The notes: generated by a model not told the origin, from the sequence alone. 64,000 nucleotides of DNA from Candidatus Omnitrophota bacterium (GCA_014728045.1 WJMH01000010.1:1-64000), one strand, 5' to 3'; positions 35,010 to 44,460 are shown, counted from the stretch's first letter. Made by a program: numbers and translations.

Positions 35010-35432
35010 TTACTTGATTACCCTGAACGAACGTATACTTCTGGTGCTTTTGCCAGCGTGTCTGTAAACCTGTCTAAGCGCCCATGTATATACGGTGCCG
35101 TTCTCGAAAAGATCCGAAGGCACCCCATGCTCGTACTTGCTGTCGCGTAAACGCTCTTTGTATATCAAACCGGAAGCCAGCATATCGTACCCTTTGTATA
35201 TCCTGAAGTCATAATACTCTCGCTTGATCCGGTCGCCGACGTGTGGACTCCACTGGAACTGCATCGTTTCAATGCCCCGCAGGTCGACCTTATCCGAACT
35301 TGGTTCAAAAAGCCTCGGCTGCGGAACATGGCACAACTGCCCCGAACCGCCGCGATATAATGCTTCGGCCGCCGGATGCGCCAAGAACAGAAATGAAAAA
35401 GCAATGCTTGCAATTAGGAGTTTCTTTATCAT
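35010..35432 (-). CDS. Exported protein, fibronectin/Ig-like fold
   Basis: 140 residues from the ATG at 35432, eight bases after AAAGG; the upstream GTG (35441) is less likely. A signal peptide (ending AAEA, near 23) is followed by a single beta-rich domain with the pattern LFEPSSDKV..FQWSPH..YYDFRIYKG..VYTWALRQVYR, typical of a fibronectin type III-like fold. The ribosome binding site lies in a small hairpin (35439-35452). Function unknown; it precedes hflK by 18 bases. Confidence 0.72.
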   Translation of the reverse strand: MIKKLLIASIAFSFLFLAHPAAEALYRGGSGQLCHVPQPRLFEPSSDKVDLRGIETMQFQWSPHVGDRIKREYYDFRIYKGYDMLASGLIYKERLRDSKYEHGVPSDLFENGTVYTWALRQVYRHAGKSTRSIRSFRVIK

Positions 35433-35438
35433 ATGTTT

Positions 35439-35452
35439 CACCTTTCAAGGTG
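35439..35452 (-). promoter_or_regulatory. Hairpin covering the ribosome binding site of the exported protein gene
   Basis: CACCT and AGGTG form a 5-bp stem with a four-base TGAA loop, placing most of the AAAGG ribosome binding site inside the helix. This may lower translation until melted. The stem is short, so this could be chance. Confidence 0.35.
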
Positions 35453-35564
35453 ATGCAAATTAAAGAATATATAATTATATGACAAATCAGCTTATGATAC
35501 CATACTGAAATGACAGGGGGAACATATAAGGATTTGCGCGGCAGATAATGCCGTTCTGGCGATC

Positions 35565-35641
35565 TGGTAGCGGGGGGCGGATTCGAACCGCCGACAACAC
35601 GGGTATGAGCCGTGCGCTCTAACCAACTGAGCTACCCCGCC
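35565..35641 (-). tRNA. tRNA-Met (anticodon CAT), elongator type
   Basis: A 77-base tRNA with encoded CCA. The anticodon stem CACGG/CCGTG and loop CTCATAC give CAT. The body (GGCGGGGTAGCTCAGTTGG) resembles elongator tRNA-Met; it lacks the CxxxxxG-mismatched acceptor of initiator tRNA. A tRNA-Ile(CAT) substrate of TilS cannot be fully excluded, but the body fits Met better. The acceptor ends in a G-T pair at 1-72. Confidence 0.92.
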
Positions 35642-35666
35642 ATCGGACCCTGAAAAGTGAAAATCC

Positions 35667-35695
35667 ATTATATTGTAAAGAACGGCCTTTGTCAA
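35667..35695 (-). promoter_or_regulatory. Promoter of tRNA-Met
   Basis: Perfect TTGACA (35690-35695) and perfect TATAAT (35667-35672) with a 17-base spacer, about 25 bases before the tRNA. It is one of the strongest promoters in the window. Confidence 0.92.
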
Positions 35696-35705
35696 CGAGA
35701 GCTGT

Positions 35706-36782
35706 TCACATAAGCGCTTCCTCTATCCAGCCGCCACCGGCAACCACCTCATCGTCATAGAATACCGCCGCCTGTCCAGGCGTGGGAGCGAACTGGGGTC
35801 TGTCGAACTCAACTACCGCTTCATCGTCCCCCCACGGAATTACACTCGCGGCCTCTTTCTTGCTGTTATATCTTATCTTTGTCTGAAAACGCATCTTCCC
35901 CTTGAGCTTCTCCATGATAAGCCAGTTAAACCCTGCAACACGTATCCTGGAATTCATGGCGTGTTCTTTCTCGCCAACGGTTATCGTGTTGTTATCCGCG
36001 TCTATTTTGAGCACATACACTGGTTGCGGCATGGCAAGTCCAAGACCTCTGCGTTGTCCAACTGTATATGCGGCGACCCCCTTATGCCGGCCGATGACCT
36101 TGCCCGAGGTGTCAAGTATGTCGCCCTCTTTGAACGCCTCTATCCCCAGCTTACTGAGATAATCCCTGTAATCGCTCTGGGCCGTTGCAAAGCATACATC
36201 CTGGCTTGACTTGCGCCAAGCCGACATAAAGTTCCGCCCGACGGCCATTTCCTTAACCTCTTCCCTGGCCATCTCCCCCAGGGGGAACAACACGCTTGAA
36301 AGTTCTTTTTGGGAAATATCATACAAAAAATAGGATTGATCGCGCCATTTATCCCTGGCTTCGGAGAGCATACAGCCGCCAGGCCCCTTAAGTATGCGGG
36401 CATAATGACCGGTCGCTATTTTCTCGGCGCCCATCTGGCGGGCCTTCTTAAGAAGCAGTCCGAACTTTATCCTGCTGTTACAGTAAATACAGGGGTTCGG
36501 CGTTCTGCCCCTGGAATATTCTTCCGCGAAATAATCCTTAACGATCTCGGCGAACTCCCTTGAGAGATCTATCACGTGATACGGGATGTCCAGGTCCTCC
36601 GCGACGCTGCGCGCGTAACGAACGGCTGACTCCGAGCAACACAGCTTTTCACCTTCGGCGTCGCATTCTTCCTTTGGCCAGGTCTGGATGGTCGCACCAA
36701 TGAGATCATGCCCTTCGCTCTTCAGTTTAAGAGCTGCAACGCTCGAATCGACCCCTCCTGACATAGCGACCAGTATCTTCAT
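35706..36782 (-). CDS. mnmA: tRNA-uridine 2-sulfurtransferase MnmA
   Basis: 358 residues from the ATG at 36782 (MKILVAMSGGVDSS), nine bases after GGAG. It adds sulfur to U34 of tRNAs for Lys, Glu and Gln. The PP-loop SGGVDS, catalytic Cys in PNPCIYCN and second Cys in SQDVCFA are present. It follows apbE with a 5-base gap. Together with TilS, QueH, TrmD and TsaD it adds to a dense set of tRNA modification genes. Confidence 0.96.
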   Translation of the reverse strand: MKILVAMSGGVDSSVAALKLKSEGHDLIGATIQTWPKEECDAEGEKLCCSESAVRYARSVAEDLDIPYHVIDLSREFAEIVKDYFAEEYSRGRTPNPCIYCNSRIKFGLLLKKARQMGAEKIATGHYARILKGPGGCMLSEARDKWRDQSYFLYDISQKELSSVLFPLGEMAREEVKEMAVGRNFMSAWRKSSQDVCFATAQSDYRDYLSKLGIEAFKEGDILDTSGKVIGRHKGVAAYTVGQRRGLGLAMPQPVYVLKIDADNNTITVGEKEHAMNSRIRVAGFNWLIMEKLKGKMRFQTKIRYNSKKEAASVIPWGDDEAVVEFDRPQFAPTPGQAAVFYDDEVVAGGGWIEEALM

Positions 36783-36787
36783 CCTTA

Positions 36788-37804
36788 TCATCTCCACATC
36801 ATGTATTTTTCCGCTCCCTCGGAAGACTTAACCTTCTGCCGGCCTTCCGGAGCACTAACGGTTATGATCTCGATACCCTCAAGCCTCTCAGCCAGCTTCA
36901 CTGCCCGCTCAGGGCCCATGACCATCATCCCGGTCGATAAAGCGTCCGCCTCCATGCAGGTTGGAGCTATGACCGTAACGCTGGAATATTTTTCGTCCAG
37001 GGCCCGGTCACTGTGAGGGTCTATTAGATGAGAGAGCACTTTGCCGGTCCTCCCTTCAAGAACAACGTTCTCATAATCGCCGCTGGTTGCGACCGCCGAA
37101 TTCTCCACCTGTAGCGTTACGGCCATAGTCCGTCCTTTGGGGCTTCTTACCCCTATTTTCCAGGGGCCTGCGTCTTCTCTACTGCCGCAGTAGAGATCGC
37201 CTCCGGCGTTCACCATTACCGCCCGGAGACCTCTGCCACGGAGATATTCAACCATCCTGTCGACAATATATCCTTTTGCGATACCCGAGAGATCTATCCA
37301 AGCTCCGTTAAGCAACTTGACCGTACCGGCTGCCTGGTCTATCACGATATTATCCCATCCGACACCCGTATAATCATCGGGTATCTGATCAAGGATCTCT
37401 TTCGGCATGTTACGGTAAAAACCGTCCGCCTTAAGTACTGGGGAGACGGTTATATCGAACTGACCCCCTGTCAGGGCGCCTATCCTCTGAGCCTCGGAGA
37501 TAAGCTGGAACAGCTGAGGTGAAACACGTTTCTGCCGAGCGCTATTGAGCTCATTGACTTCACTTTCCGGATCGAAAGAGCTGTACTTTTCTTCAAGCGA
37601 TCGCGCAAGACGCATAGCTCCTTGAGCAGCTTCTTCCAGCTTTTTCTCGGGCACGACGGCCTGTTGTATCTTGATCTGCACGAATGTGCCCAAAAGCGGC
37701 TCCACGCGGGAGTATCCGCTTGCACTTGTTGGTCTGGAGCAACCCGAGAACATCGCCAAGGCGATAGAAGCGGCAATGATCGTATGTATCTTGGTAGATC
37801 TCAT
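36788..37804 (-). CDS. apbE: FAD:protein FMN transferase (ApbE), lipoprotein
   Basis: 338 residues with a lipoprotein signal (MFSGC) followed by the ApbE domain: VEPLLGTFVQI, GIAKGYIVDR, MVNAGGDLYC and SGDYENVV are typical. ApbE transfers FMN from FAD to a Thr/Ser in secreted flavoproteins. The likely client here is the FMN-binding protein at 8684-9055, whose DAVTGAT motif matches the target consensus (inference). It lies just downstream of the DRTGG-type NTPase gene. Confidence 0.94.
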   Translation of the reverse strand: MRSTKIHTIIAASIALAMFSGCSRPTSASGYSRVEPLLGTFVQIKIQQAVVPEKKLEEAAQGAMRLARSLEEKYSSFDPESEVNELNSARQKRVSPQLFQLISEAQRIGALTGGQFDITVSPVLKADGFYRNMPKEILDQIPDDYTGVGWDNIVIDQAAGTVKLLNGAWIDLSGIAKGYIVDRMVEYLRGRGLRAVMVNAGGDLYCGSREDAGPWKIGVRSPKGRTMAVTLQVENSAVATSGDYENVVLEGRTGKVLSHLIDPHSDRALDEKYSSVTVIAPTCMEADALSTGMMVMGPERAVKLAERLEGIEIITVSAPEGRQKVKSSEGAEKYMMWR

Positions 37805-37816
37805 GAATTTATACGG

Positions 37817-38956
37817 CTAGATTATGCTCTTGAAGACCCTTTCGACGTAAACATATTTTTCTATCATGTCGATAGCGAGTTTGACCTTGTTCTCGTCCCT
37901 CGATTTTATCTTCACCGTCAGGTCATGTATCCTCGAAGCAACGTCGTAAGTGTCATGCCGACATGTAAGCGTCGGGATATCGGTACTTCTAAGGGCGTTG
38001 TATATCCTGCGTCTGGGGGTCATCCCTCCGGAAAGGACCAGTCCCGCTATCCTTCTCGGGGCCTTAAAACGGCCTGTATGTATCTTTATAAGAAGATTGA
38101 TGAGATCTGCCCGGTTACCCGGGGTTATGACAAGCGAATCATCCTCGATGTACTGAGCCGCCTCCCTGACCTCCATCGCACCTACGAGGACCTTGCGCAT
38201 CTGTCTGCCGAGGTATTTTTCGCCGCAGAGCACATGCATGTCAAGCTCCTCTTTGAAATCCCGCATAGTCGGTATGTCCAAAAGTTCAACATAAGGAAGA
38301 ACGCCGAGAACTGGTATGCCCAGCCTTTCCAGGCCTTTTCTTACGTAAGTGTTTATCTTGTCGTATTTATGGGGAAGAACCTTGTTTATAACCACCCCGG
38401 CGAGCTTAACACCCATATTATCGAAAAGTGACCTGTTGAGCATGATCTCGTCTATGGGATTGCCTATACCCCCGGGAGCCACCAGTATCACCTGCGAATC
38501 GAGCATTTTCGCCACGGCGGCATTTGAAAGATCGAATACCGAACCTACCCCAGCATGGCCTGTGCCTTCAATGATCACTATGTCTTTGCCTTCGGAGATC
38601 CTGGAAAAAGCCTCTTTTATGGTTTCACCGGAGTTATCCTGGATCCTCCCGTCAAGGAACTTCTCAGTATATCCTTTCTCGACGGCAACGGGCGACATAT
38701 CCTTGAGCTGGGAACCAAGATTGAAAATGCGATCCATGAGGACCGAATCCTCGTCCACTTTGTCCCCTTTTTCAACGAGATAACGCTGCCCGACCGGCTT
38801 AATGAAGCCCACCTTCTTTGAATGTTTTCGGAGAGTTGCCAATAGACCCAGCGAGACAGTGGTCTTGCCCACGTTCTGCCGGGTAGCGGCTATGAAAATG
38901 CGCCTTGTTCGCTTTATACCGAATATTTTTTCCCAGGTTTCCAGATAAGGTTTCAT
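37817..38956 (-). CDS. BioD-like P-loop NTPase with DRTGG domain
   Basis: 379 residues. The N-terminal part is a dethiobiotin-synthetase/CobB-like P-loop domain (ATRQNVGKTTVSLGLL, IIEGTGHAG, VAPGGIGNPIDE). The middle carries a DRTGG domain (VRKVLVGAM...VITPGNRADLINLL). A C-terminal region (LSGGMTPRRRI) resembles the same family's regulatory part. The combination is found as an N-terminal half of some phosphotransacetylases and as stand-alone proteins in many bacteria. The reaction is unknown. Confidence 0.82.
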   Translation of the reverse strand: MKPYLETWEKIFGIKRTRRIFIAATRQNVGKTTVSLGLLATLRKHSKKVGFIKPVGQRYLVEKGDKVDEDSVLMDRIFNLGSQLKDMSPVAVEKGYTEKFLDGRIQDNSGETIKEAFSRISEGKDIVIIEGTGHAGVGSVFDLSNAAVAKMLDSQVILVAPGGIGNPIDEIMLNRSLFDNMGVKLAGVVINKVLPHKYDKINTYVRKGLERLGIPVLGVLPYVELLDIPTMRDFKEELDMHVLCGEKYLGRQMRKVLVGAMEVREAAQYIEDDSLVITPGNRADLINLLIKIHTGRFKAPRRIAGLVLSGGMTPRRRIYNALRSTDIPTLTCRHDTYDVASRIHDLTVKIKSRDENKVKLAIDMIEKYVYVERVFKSII

Positions 38957-38977
38957 AACGATAACGCCCGATGTTTC

Positions 38978-39781
38978 TCAGAAAGACTCTTCCTGCGAGG
39001 GGAAACTTCCCTCTTCGGTCTGTTTTTTGAAAGAAAGGACGGCTTTTTTTATTGTCTTGCTTATTTCGGCGTACCTTCTAACGAACTTGGGCACGAACTT
39101 GTCAAAATAACCGACCATATCGTAGGTGACAAGAACCTGACCATCACACAGTTTTCCAGCGCCTATGCCAATGGTGGGTATCTTCAGTTTTGAGGTGATC
39201 TCACCGGCGAGTTTTTCCGGTACACATTCAAGAATAAGAGCGAAACATCCGGCCTTTTCCAGTAATGTCGCGTCTTCAGTAAGTTTTTCGGCTTCCTGCT
39301 GGAACCTGCCCTGCACCTTATAGCCGCCGATCTTGTTAACGCTCTGAGGGGTAAGACCTATATGGCCCAGTACGGGGATGCCCGCCTCGGTTATAGCCTT
39401 AACACGCGGCAGGACCTCACTGCCGCCCTCGAGCTTAACGGCCTGGCAGCCGGCCTCTTGGACGAACCTGCCGGCGTTCTTCACCGCATCCCTGTCAGAA
39501 GGCTGGTACGACATAAAGGGCATATCCCCTATAAGAAAGGAACGTTTTACCCCCCGGCTGACCGCTTTGGCGTGATGTACCATCTCATCCATGCCAACAC
39601 CCAGAGTATCCTCCTGTCCCAGCACCACCATCGCCAGCGAATCCCCCACCAGTACCGCATCTATACCCGCCGAGTCCAGAATGCTGGCCATGGGATAATC
39701 ATAGGCGGTGAGCATGGTGATCTTCTCCCCGTTCTCCTTCTTGCGCCTGAAATCAAGTACCGTAATGCGCTCTTTGCTCAT
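38978..39781 (-). CDS. panB: 3-methyl-2-oxobutanoate hydroxymethyltransferase
   Basis: 267 residues. It makes ketopantoate from 2-oxoisovalerate using methylene-THF, the first committed step to pantothenate and CoA. Motifs: MLTAYDYPMASILD, AVLVGDSLAMVVLG, AVKLEGG and GHIGLTPQ. It directly follows a MetF-like gene, sharing the methylene-THF pool with the C1 cassette; coaE is also in the window. Confidence 0.97.
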   Translation of the reverse strand: MSKERITVLDFRRKKENGEKITMLTAYDYPMASILDSAGIDAVLVGDSLAMVVLGQEDTLGVGMDEMVHHAKAVSRGVKRSFLIGDMPFMSYQPSDRDAVKNAGRFVQEAGCQAVKLEGGSEVLPRVKAITEAGIPVLGHIGLTPQSVNKIGGYKVQGRFQQEAEKLTEDATLLEKAGCFALILECVPEKLAGEITSKLKIPTIGIGAGKLCDGQVLVTYDMVGYFDKFVPKFVRRYAEISKTIKKAVLSFKKQTEEGSFPSQEESF

Positions 39782-39782
39782 A

Positions 39783-40523
39783 TTAAAATATCCCCGTCAG
39801 GTAATCCACGAAATCCACAGTTATCGGACACAGATATACATGAGAGGTTTTCGCTGTGGTCCGGTTAAGCACCTCTCTGGCAAAGGTCTGGTTCCACTTC
39901 ATGGAACAGACGAATTTTTCCGGAAAAACTACCTTGTTCTTTGTTTCCCAGTATTTCTTGGATGATTCCCTTATTACGGGAGCGAGCCCCCAGAAAACAT
40001 GTGTATCCTCAAGCTCCCTGGACCACTGTTCCAATAGATCCAGGTCAAAGAACGGCTGAGTAAAAAAACCGTCGGCACCCGCATTCCTTTTCTGTTCGAC
40101 ATATTCCATTTCTTCCGAAAAGGTCGTTCTCCACTGATCGATGCCAGCGTATACCTTAAGTTCCGGAACCTCCTCCTTGAGTTTCTTTATAAGCTCTATC
40201 GACGTGCAGGGGTTTTCGCTCTTTGAAACGATATCCGGGTTGTCCCCCAGGATCACGAGGACCTCGGTGATGCCATACTCGGAAAATAGCCGCCTGTAAG
40301 GGAAAGGCTCCTCTTTATTTATTGAAACGGCACGTATATGCGGTATTATATGCGGGAAAAAAGGCACCGCGACTTTGCATGCCTCGGGTATCCTTACATC
40401 GAACTTGAGGATATCGGGGATGTTCAGAGTCTCCACGCAGGGGAACCTTTCCCTGACAGTTCTGAGTTCTTCCGTAAAAAGTTCTTCGCTCCTGGGTACG
40501 AGTTCCAGTGATATCCTGCCCAT
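39783..40523 (-). CDS. Methylenetetrahydrofolate reductase-like protein
   Basis: 246 residues, shorter than typical MetF (about 290-300). The N-terminus SLELVPRSEELFTEEL corresponds to the family's (S/T)xExxPP motif, and a TIM-barrel pattern follows (VLVILGDNP; KVYAGIDQWRTTF; NAGADGFFTQPFFD). The FTQPFFD segment is a good MetF marker. It probably binds methylene-THF and reduces it to methyl-THF, or is a MetF relative with another role. It lies between panB and folD. A MetV-like zinc partner is not seen. Confidence 0.78.
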   Translation of the reverse strand: MGRISLELVPRSEELFTEELRTVRERFPCVETLNIPDILKFDVRIPEACKVAVPFFPHIIPHIRAVSINKEEPFPYRRLFSEYGITEVLVILGDNPDIVSKSENPCTSIELIKKLKEEVPELKVYAGIDQWRTTFSEEMEYVEQKRNAGADGFFTQPFFDLDLLEQWSRELEDTHVFWGLAPVIRESSKKYWETKNKVVFPEKFVCSMKWNQTFAREVLNRTTAKTSHVYLCPITVDFVDYLTGIF

Positions 40524-40546
40524 TCGTTAGGCCTGTCCTTTCCTGT

Positions 40547-41404
40547 TCAGCTGTTCTGGCGTCTATACGCCCTGAACACATTCCGCATGAGGATGGATAC
40601 GGTAACCGGGCCCACACCTCCTGGCACCGGCGTTATGAAAGAAGCTTTATCTTTTACGTCTTCGAAATCAACATCTCCTACTATGCCCTTGTCAGTCCTG
40701 TTTATACCGACATCGATGACCGCGCAGCCTTCCTTGATCCAGTCGCTTTTTACCATCTGCGCCTTACCGACCGCGACAACGAGAACATCCGCTTTCCTGG
40801 CATGAGCCTTTATATCGCCTTTTTCATATGTGCCTATATGACAGACAGTGACAGTGGCCATCTCGTTCAGCATCATCATGCTCAGGGGTTTGCCGACTAT
40901 GGCGGAATGCCCTATGATCACGACCTCCTTGCCATAGAGGTCCACCCCCTGCATATTGAGGATCTTCATTACAGCTCCTGGTGTGCATGGAACGATGTCC
41001 GCTTCCTTGCGCAATATCTTTCCCAGGTTAAGAGGGTGTATGCCCTCGGCATCCTTCTCAGCCAACATACTGGCTACTATACTGTCATGCTGAATGCCTT
41101 CGGGAAGCGGTTTCTGGACTATGATGGCACTGACAGCATTATTTTCGTTAAGACGGCGTATCTGGTCAAGAAGCTGTTCGGACGTGGTCGACTCTTCCAG
41201 AACGCGTGAATCAAAATCAATCCCCACCTGCGCGGCGGATTTCTTCTGCATATTCACGTATATTTGGGCATCACTCCTCGTGCCCAGAAGTATCGAAACA
41301 AGTTTAGGCGGTCTTCCCGATACATCTTGGATATGCTGAATACCCCTGCGGACCTTATCGTTGATAGCCAGCGCTATCTGCCTGCCGTCAATGATCTTTC
41401 CCAT
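40547..41404 (-). CDS. folD: Bifunctional methylene-THF dehydrogenase / methenyl-THF cyclohydrolase
   Basis: 285 residues, normal for FolD. YVNMQKKSAAQVGI holds the catalytic Tyr/Lys, and GHSAIVGKPLSMMML, PGGVGPVTVSILM the cofactor-binding and C-terminal signatures. The substrate loop reads VQKPLPEGI where VQLPLP is usual. A separate cyclohydrolase (FchA) is encoded next to it, so FolD may serve mainly as dehydrogenase here. Confidence 0.95.
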   Translation of the reverse strand: MGKIIDGRQIALAINDKVRRGIQHIQDVSGRPPKLVSILLGTRSDAQIYVNMQKKSAAQVGIDFDSRVLEESTTSEQLLDQIRRLNENNAVSAIIVQKPLPEGIQHDSIVASMLAEKDAEGIHPLNLGKILRKEADIVPCTPGAVMKILNMQGVDLYGKEVVIIGHSAIVGKPLSMMMLNEMATVTVCHIGTYEKGDIKAHARKADVLVVAVGKAQMVKSDWIKEGCAVIDVGINRTDKGIVGDVDFEDVKDKASFITPVPGGVGPVTVSILMRNVFRAYRRQNS

Positions 41405-41406
41405 TG

Positions 41407-42018
41407 CTATATCCCCTCCGGGTTGATCTTATCGTTCACCTGGCGGTCGATCTTGGCGCAAAGAGTATCGATATCCTTGCGCATGGTAGCAAGCGCTTTT
41501 TCAGCATTCTCACAGAAAGCTATATCCGTTATGTACTTCAGGTTGACACGCACGTTGATCTGTGCCGCGTAGAACGCGGACTTCAGGAACTGTGCGGAGC
41601 AGCCTACGTCGGAAATGAGCCTTGGGTTGCCATTATCCGAAAGATACGAAGAAATATCCATGGATATATGCGCTTCCCTGCATATATCCATGGGCACTTT
41701 GGCTGCCGCGGCGAACTCGCTCTGAGCGTCCTGCTTCGCTGAAAGTTTAGCCATCAGCTCAGCAAAAACCTCGCAGTCCTTATCCACCATTTCGGAAAGC
41801 CTGTCCAGGCTCTCCTGCTGCCTTTGCCTGGCCGCGTCCATGCCTTCGGTATCGCCCTGCTGTTCCTTATCGCTGTAGTTGATGACCATGAGATTCAGAC
41901 CGGCACCGACGGCAGCGGTAAGTGCGGCAGAACTGCCCCCGCCGGGAACCTTTACCCGTCCTGAGAGCTTCTCCAGATAATCCTGGATAGTGGACTTAAG
42001 ATAGCCGCCTTCTTTCAT
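41407..42018 (-). CDS. fchA: Methenyltetrahydrofolate cyclohydrolase (FchA/FTCD-C family)
   Basis: 203 residues of the all-helical cyclodeaminase/cyclohydrolase family. PGGGSSAALTAAVGAGL near residue 24 is the signature. It converts formyl-THF to methenyl-THF, the step after formate-THF ligase, whose gene is directly upstream and overlaps by one base. This Fhs-FchA-FolD order is typical of acetogens and purine fermenters. Confidence 0.93.
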   Translation of the reverse strand: MKEGGYLKSTIQDYLEKLSGRVKVPGGGSSAALTAAVGAGLNLMVINYSDKEQQGDTEGMDAARQRQQESLDRLSEMVDKDCEVFAELMAKLSAKQDAQSEFAAAAKVPMDICREAHISMDISSYLSDNGNPRLISDVGCSAQFLKSAFYAAQINVRVNLKYITDIAFCENAEKALATMRKDIDTLCAKIDRQVNDKINPEGI

Positions 42019-43730
42019 CAGAACAATCCTTTCACTTCACCGGTCTTGACATCGACATCTATGTCGGTGCCCCTTGGGACCTTGGGTAAACCCGGCATAG
42101 TATTCACGCCCTCGCATTTGACCACTATATAACCGGCACCCGCCGAGAGCATTATGTCCTCCACGCCTAACTTGAACCCTCTGGGGCGACCTTTCTTCTT
42201 GGGATTGTTCGAAAGCGAAAGATGGGTTTTAGCCATGCACACCGGAAGTTGGTCGAGCCTGGATTTTTCCAGCCGTTTTATGGATTCTTCCGCCTGTTCG
42301 GAATATTTAACCTCACTCGCACCGTACATGGATTTAGCCACCCTTTCTATCTTGCTCAAAAGGCTCATGTCCACCGGGTACAGGAACCTCAGCTTTGATC
42401 TCTCCTTTGAAGCCTTTATTACTTCCCTCGCCAGTTCCATGCCCCCTTTACTTCCTTCCCTGTAGACCTCACTCACGGCAATACCATCCACTCCAAGGGC
42501 TTCGGCACGTTTGACCACAACGTCGATCTCTTTTTTAGAGTCCGAATCGAATTTATTGATGCAAACTACTATCGGCACTCCGAACATCCTTAGGTTTTCC
42601 ACCTGTTTCTCGAGATTAGAACAGCCTCTGTCGACAGCTGAAAGATTCTCTTTTTTAAGGTCTGCCGGCATGGTAGTTCCCTTAAACGAATAATCACCGC
42701 TGTGCACCTTTAGGGCCCTGACCGAACAATTGATCACGACCACGTCCGGACTATATTTCGCCTGACGGCACTTTATGTCAATGAACTTTTCCGCTCCGAG
42801 ATCCACCCCGAACCCGCTTTCCACTACGGTGTACTCCGACAATTTCATGGCCATCTTGTCGGCTATTACTGAACTGGATCCATGTGATACGTTAGCGAAC
42901 GCCCCCGTATGCACAAAACAGGGAGTATGTTCGCTTGTCTGCATAAGGTTCGGGCTGAGGGCTTCTTTCATGAGGGCAGTCATAGCGCCCGCGGCTTTGA
43001 GGTTCTCGGCGCTCACGGGTTTCCCGCTCTTGGTAAAACCGACGACAAGGTCTCCGAGCCTGGAACGCAGGTCTTTCAAGTTCTCTGCCAAAGAGAGAAT
43101 AGCCATGCATTCCCCTGCGGGCGTGATGTCCACTCCCGTTTTCCTGCTGACCCCGTGGAGCTTGCCGCCCCCGCCTATCGCTATATTGCGCAAAGCCCTG
43201 TCATTAAGGTCCATGGCTCTTTTCAGAGTGATCGTGTTCTTGTCGACTTCAAGCGGGTTCCCCCAGAAAAGACTGTTGTCAAGGAATGCGGCGCAAAGAT
43301 TCTGGGCGTTGGTAACTGCAGCAGTATCACCCGTAAGATGAAAATTGATCGATTCCTGAGGCAGAACCTGTGAATACCCGCCACCGGTGGCTCCGCCTTT
43401 TATGCCGAATATAGGGCCAAGTGAAGGCTGCCGCAGACAGGCTATGGATTTCTTTCCCAACTTGTTCAGCGCCATGGAAAGACCTATCGTGTTAACGGTC
43501 TTACCCTCGCCCAGATGCGTAGGCGTTATTGAAGTGACCAGGACTAGCTTCCCGTCCTTGCGTTTCTTCAGAGCACCTTCAAGCATCTCCGCGGAAACTT
43601 TAGCTATGTACTTGCCGTATCCTGTCAAGTACTTGGAGATAATGCCGGTTTTTTTCGCTACCTCCTCGATTTTCTTGAGTTTCACTTCACCGGCCGCTTT
43701 AACATCATATCTATAGCCCATGACCTTCAC
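42018..43730 (-). CDS. fhs: Formate--tetrahydrofolate ligase
   Basis: 570 residues, as in the family. It joins formate to THF with ATP. The nucleotide loop LGEGKTVNTIGL, the RQPSLGPIFGIKGGATGGGYSQV segment and the HLTGDTAAVTNAQNL region are strong matches. It opens a methyl-branch C1 cassette (fhs-fchA-folD-metF-like) that supplies or disposes of formate. No CO dehydrogenase is in the window, so acetogenesis is not shown. Confidence 0.97.
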   Translation of the reverse strand: MKVMGYRYDVKAAGEVKLKKIEEVAKKTGIISKYLTGYGKYIAKVSAEMLEGALKKRKDGKLVLVTSITPTHLGEGKTVNTIGLSMALNKLGKKSIACLRQPSLGPIFGIKGGATGGGYSQVLPQESINFHLTGDTAAVTNAQNLCAAFLDNSLFWGNPLEVDKNTITLKRAMDLNDRALRNIAIGGGGKLHGVSRKTGVDITPAGECMAILSLAENLKDLRSRLGDLVVGFTKSGKPVSAENLKAAGAMTALMKEALSPNLMQTSEHTPCFVHTGAFANVSHGSSSVIADKMAMKLSEYTVVESGFGVDLGAEKFIDIKCRQAKYSPDVVVINCSVRALKVHSGDYSFKGTTMPADLKKENLSAVDRGCSNLEKQVENLRMFGVPIVVCINKFDSDSKKEIDVVVKRAEALGVDGIAVSEVYREGSKGGMELAREVIKASKERSKLRFLYPVDMSLLSKIERVAKSMYGASEVKYSEQAEESIKRLEKSRLDQLPVCMAKTHLSLSNNPKKKGRPRGFKLGVEDIMLSAGAGYIVVKCEGVNTMPGLPKVPRGTDIDVDVKTGEVKGLF

Positions 43731-43779
43731 TCCCTTCCTGATTGGCTTTTCCCGGACTCACCTGCCGGAAAAGAGACCT

Positions 43780-44460
43780 TTACGTGCTGTAACTGAAATC
43801 ATCAAGCCCGACGGGCCGTTTTTTAGCGGGGTCCTTTCTGCGGCTGCCGAACGGACCAAACGTCTCCCTGTGTATGGGGGATAATCCGTGTTCTTTTATG
43901 GCAGCCAGGTGTTGTTTTGTCCCGTACCCCTTGTTCTTCCTGAAGCCGTAATGGGGGTATTTCTTGTCCTCTTCCAGCATCAGTCTGTCCCTGAAAACCT
44001 TCGCGACTATAGAAGCGCAGGCCACCGAAAGACTGAGCTGTTCTCCCCTGATAAGACAAGTGCGCGGCTGTGGCACGTGTATCTGCATGTTACCGTCGAT
44101 AAGCAGGTAATCCGGAGCCTCTTCAAGCTCTTCTACGGCTCTTTTCATGGCAAGAAGCGTGGCATTATAAATATTCAGCCTGTCTATTTCTTCTACTCCG
44201 ACCGATCCGATGCCCACATCGCACCTTTTCAAAATGTCAATAAACGCCCGTTCTCGGGCGCGTTCGGTTAGTTTCTTTGAATCGTCTATACGCTCGACGA
44301 AACACGTATCACGGACAACCGCGGCCGCCGCGACCACCGGTCCCGCCAAAGGTCCCCTTCCGGCCTCGTCAATACCGGCGATCCTCCGGTGCCCTTCTGC
44401 TGAGGCCTTTTTTTCATACTCCAGGGGGTGCTCTTTATTTTTCTTCTTTTTTCTTGGCAA
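43780..44460 (-). CDS. rnhB: Ribonuclease HII
   Basis: 226 residues. It cuts RNA in RNA-DNA hybrids and removes single ribonucleotides. [15 protein letters not shown] holds the first two catalytic acids; DGNMQIHVP and [14 protein letters not shown] follow. It overlaps rplS by 26 bases, with a Lys-rich N-terminal extension ([12 protein letters not shown]) read in another frame from the end of rplS. This rplS-rnhB order is widely conserved. Confidence 0.96.
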   Translation of the reverse strand: MPRKKKKNKEHPLEYEKKASAEGHRRIAGIDEAGRGPLAGPVVAAAAVVRDTCFVERIDDSKKLTERARERAFIDILKRCDVGIGSVGVEEIDRLNIYNATLLAMKRAVEELEEAPDYLLIDGNMQIHVPQPRTCLIRGEQLSLSVACASIVAKVFRDRLMLEEDKKYPHYGFRKNKGYGTKQHLAAIKEHGLSPIHRETFGPFGSRRKDPAKKRPVGLDDFSYST

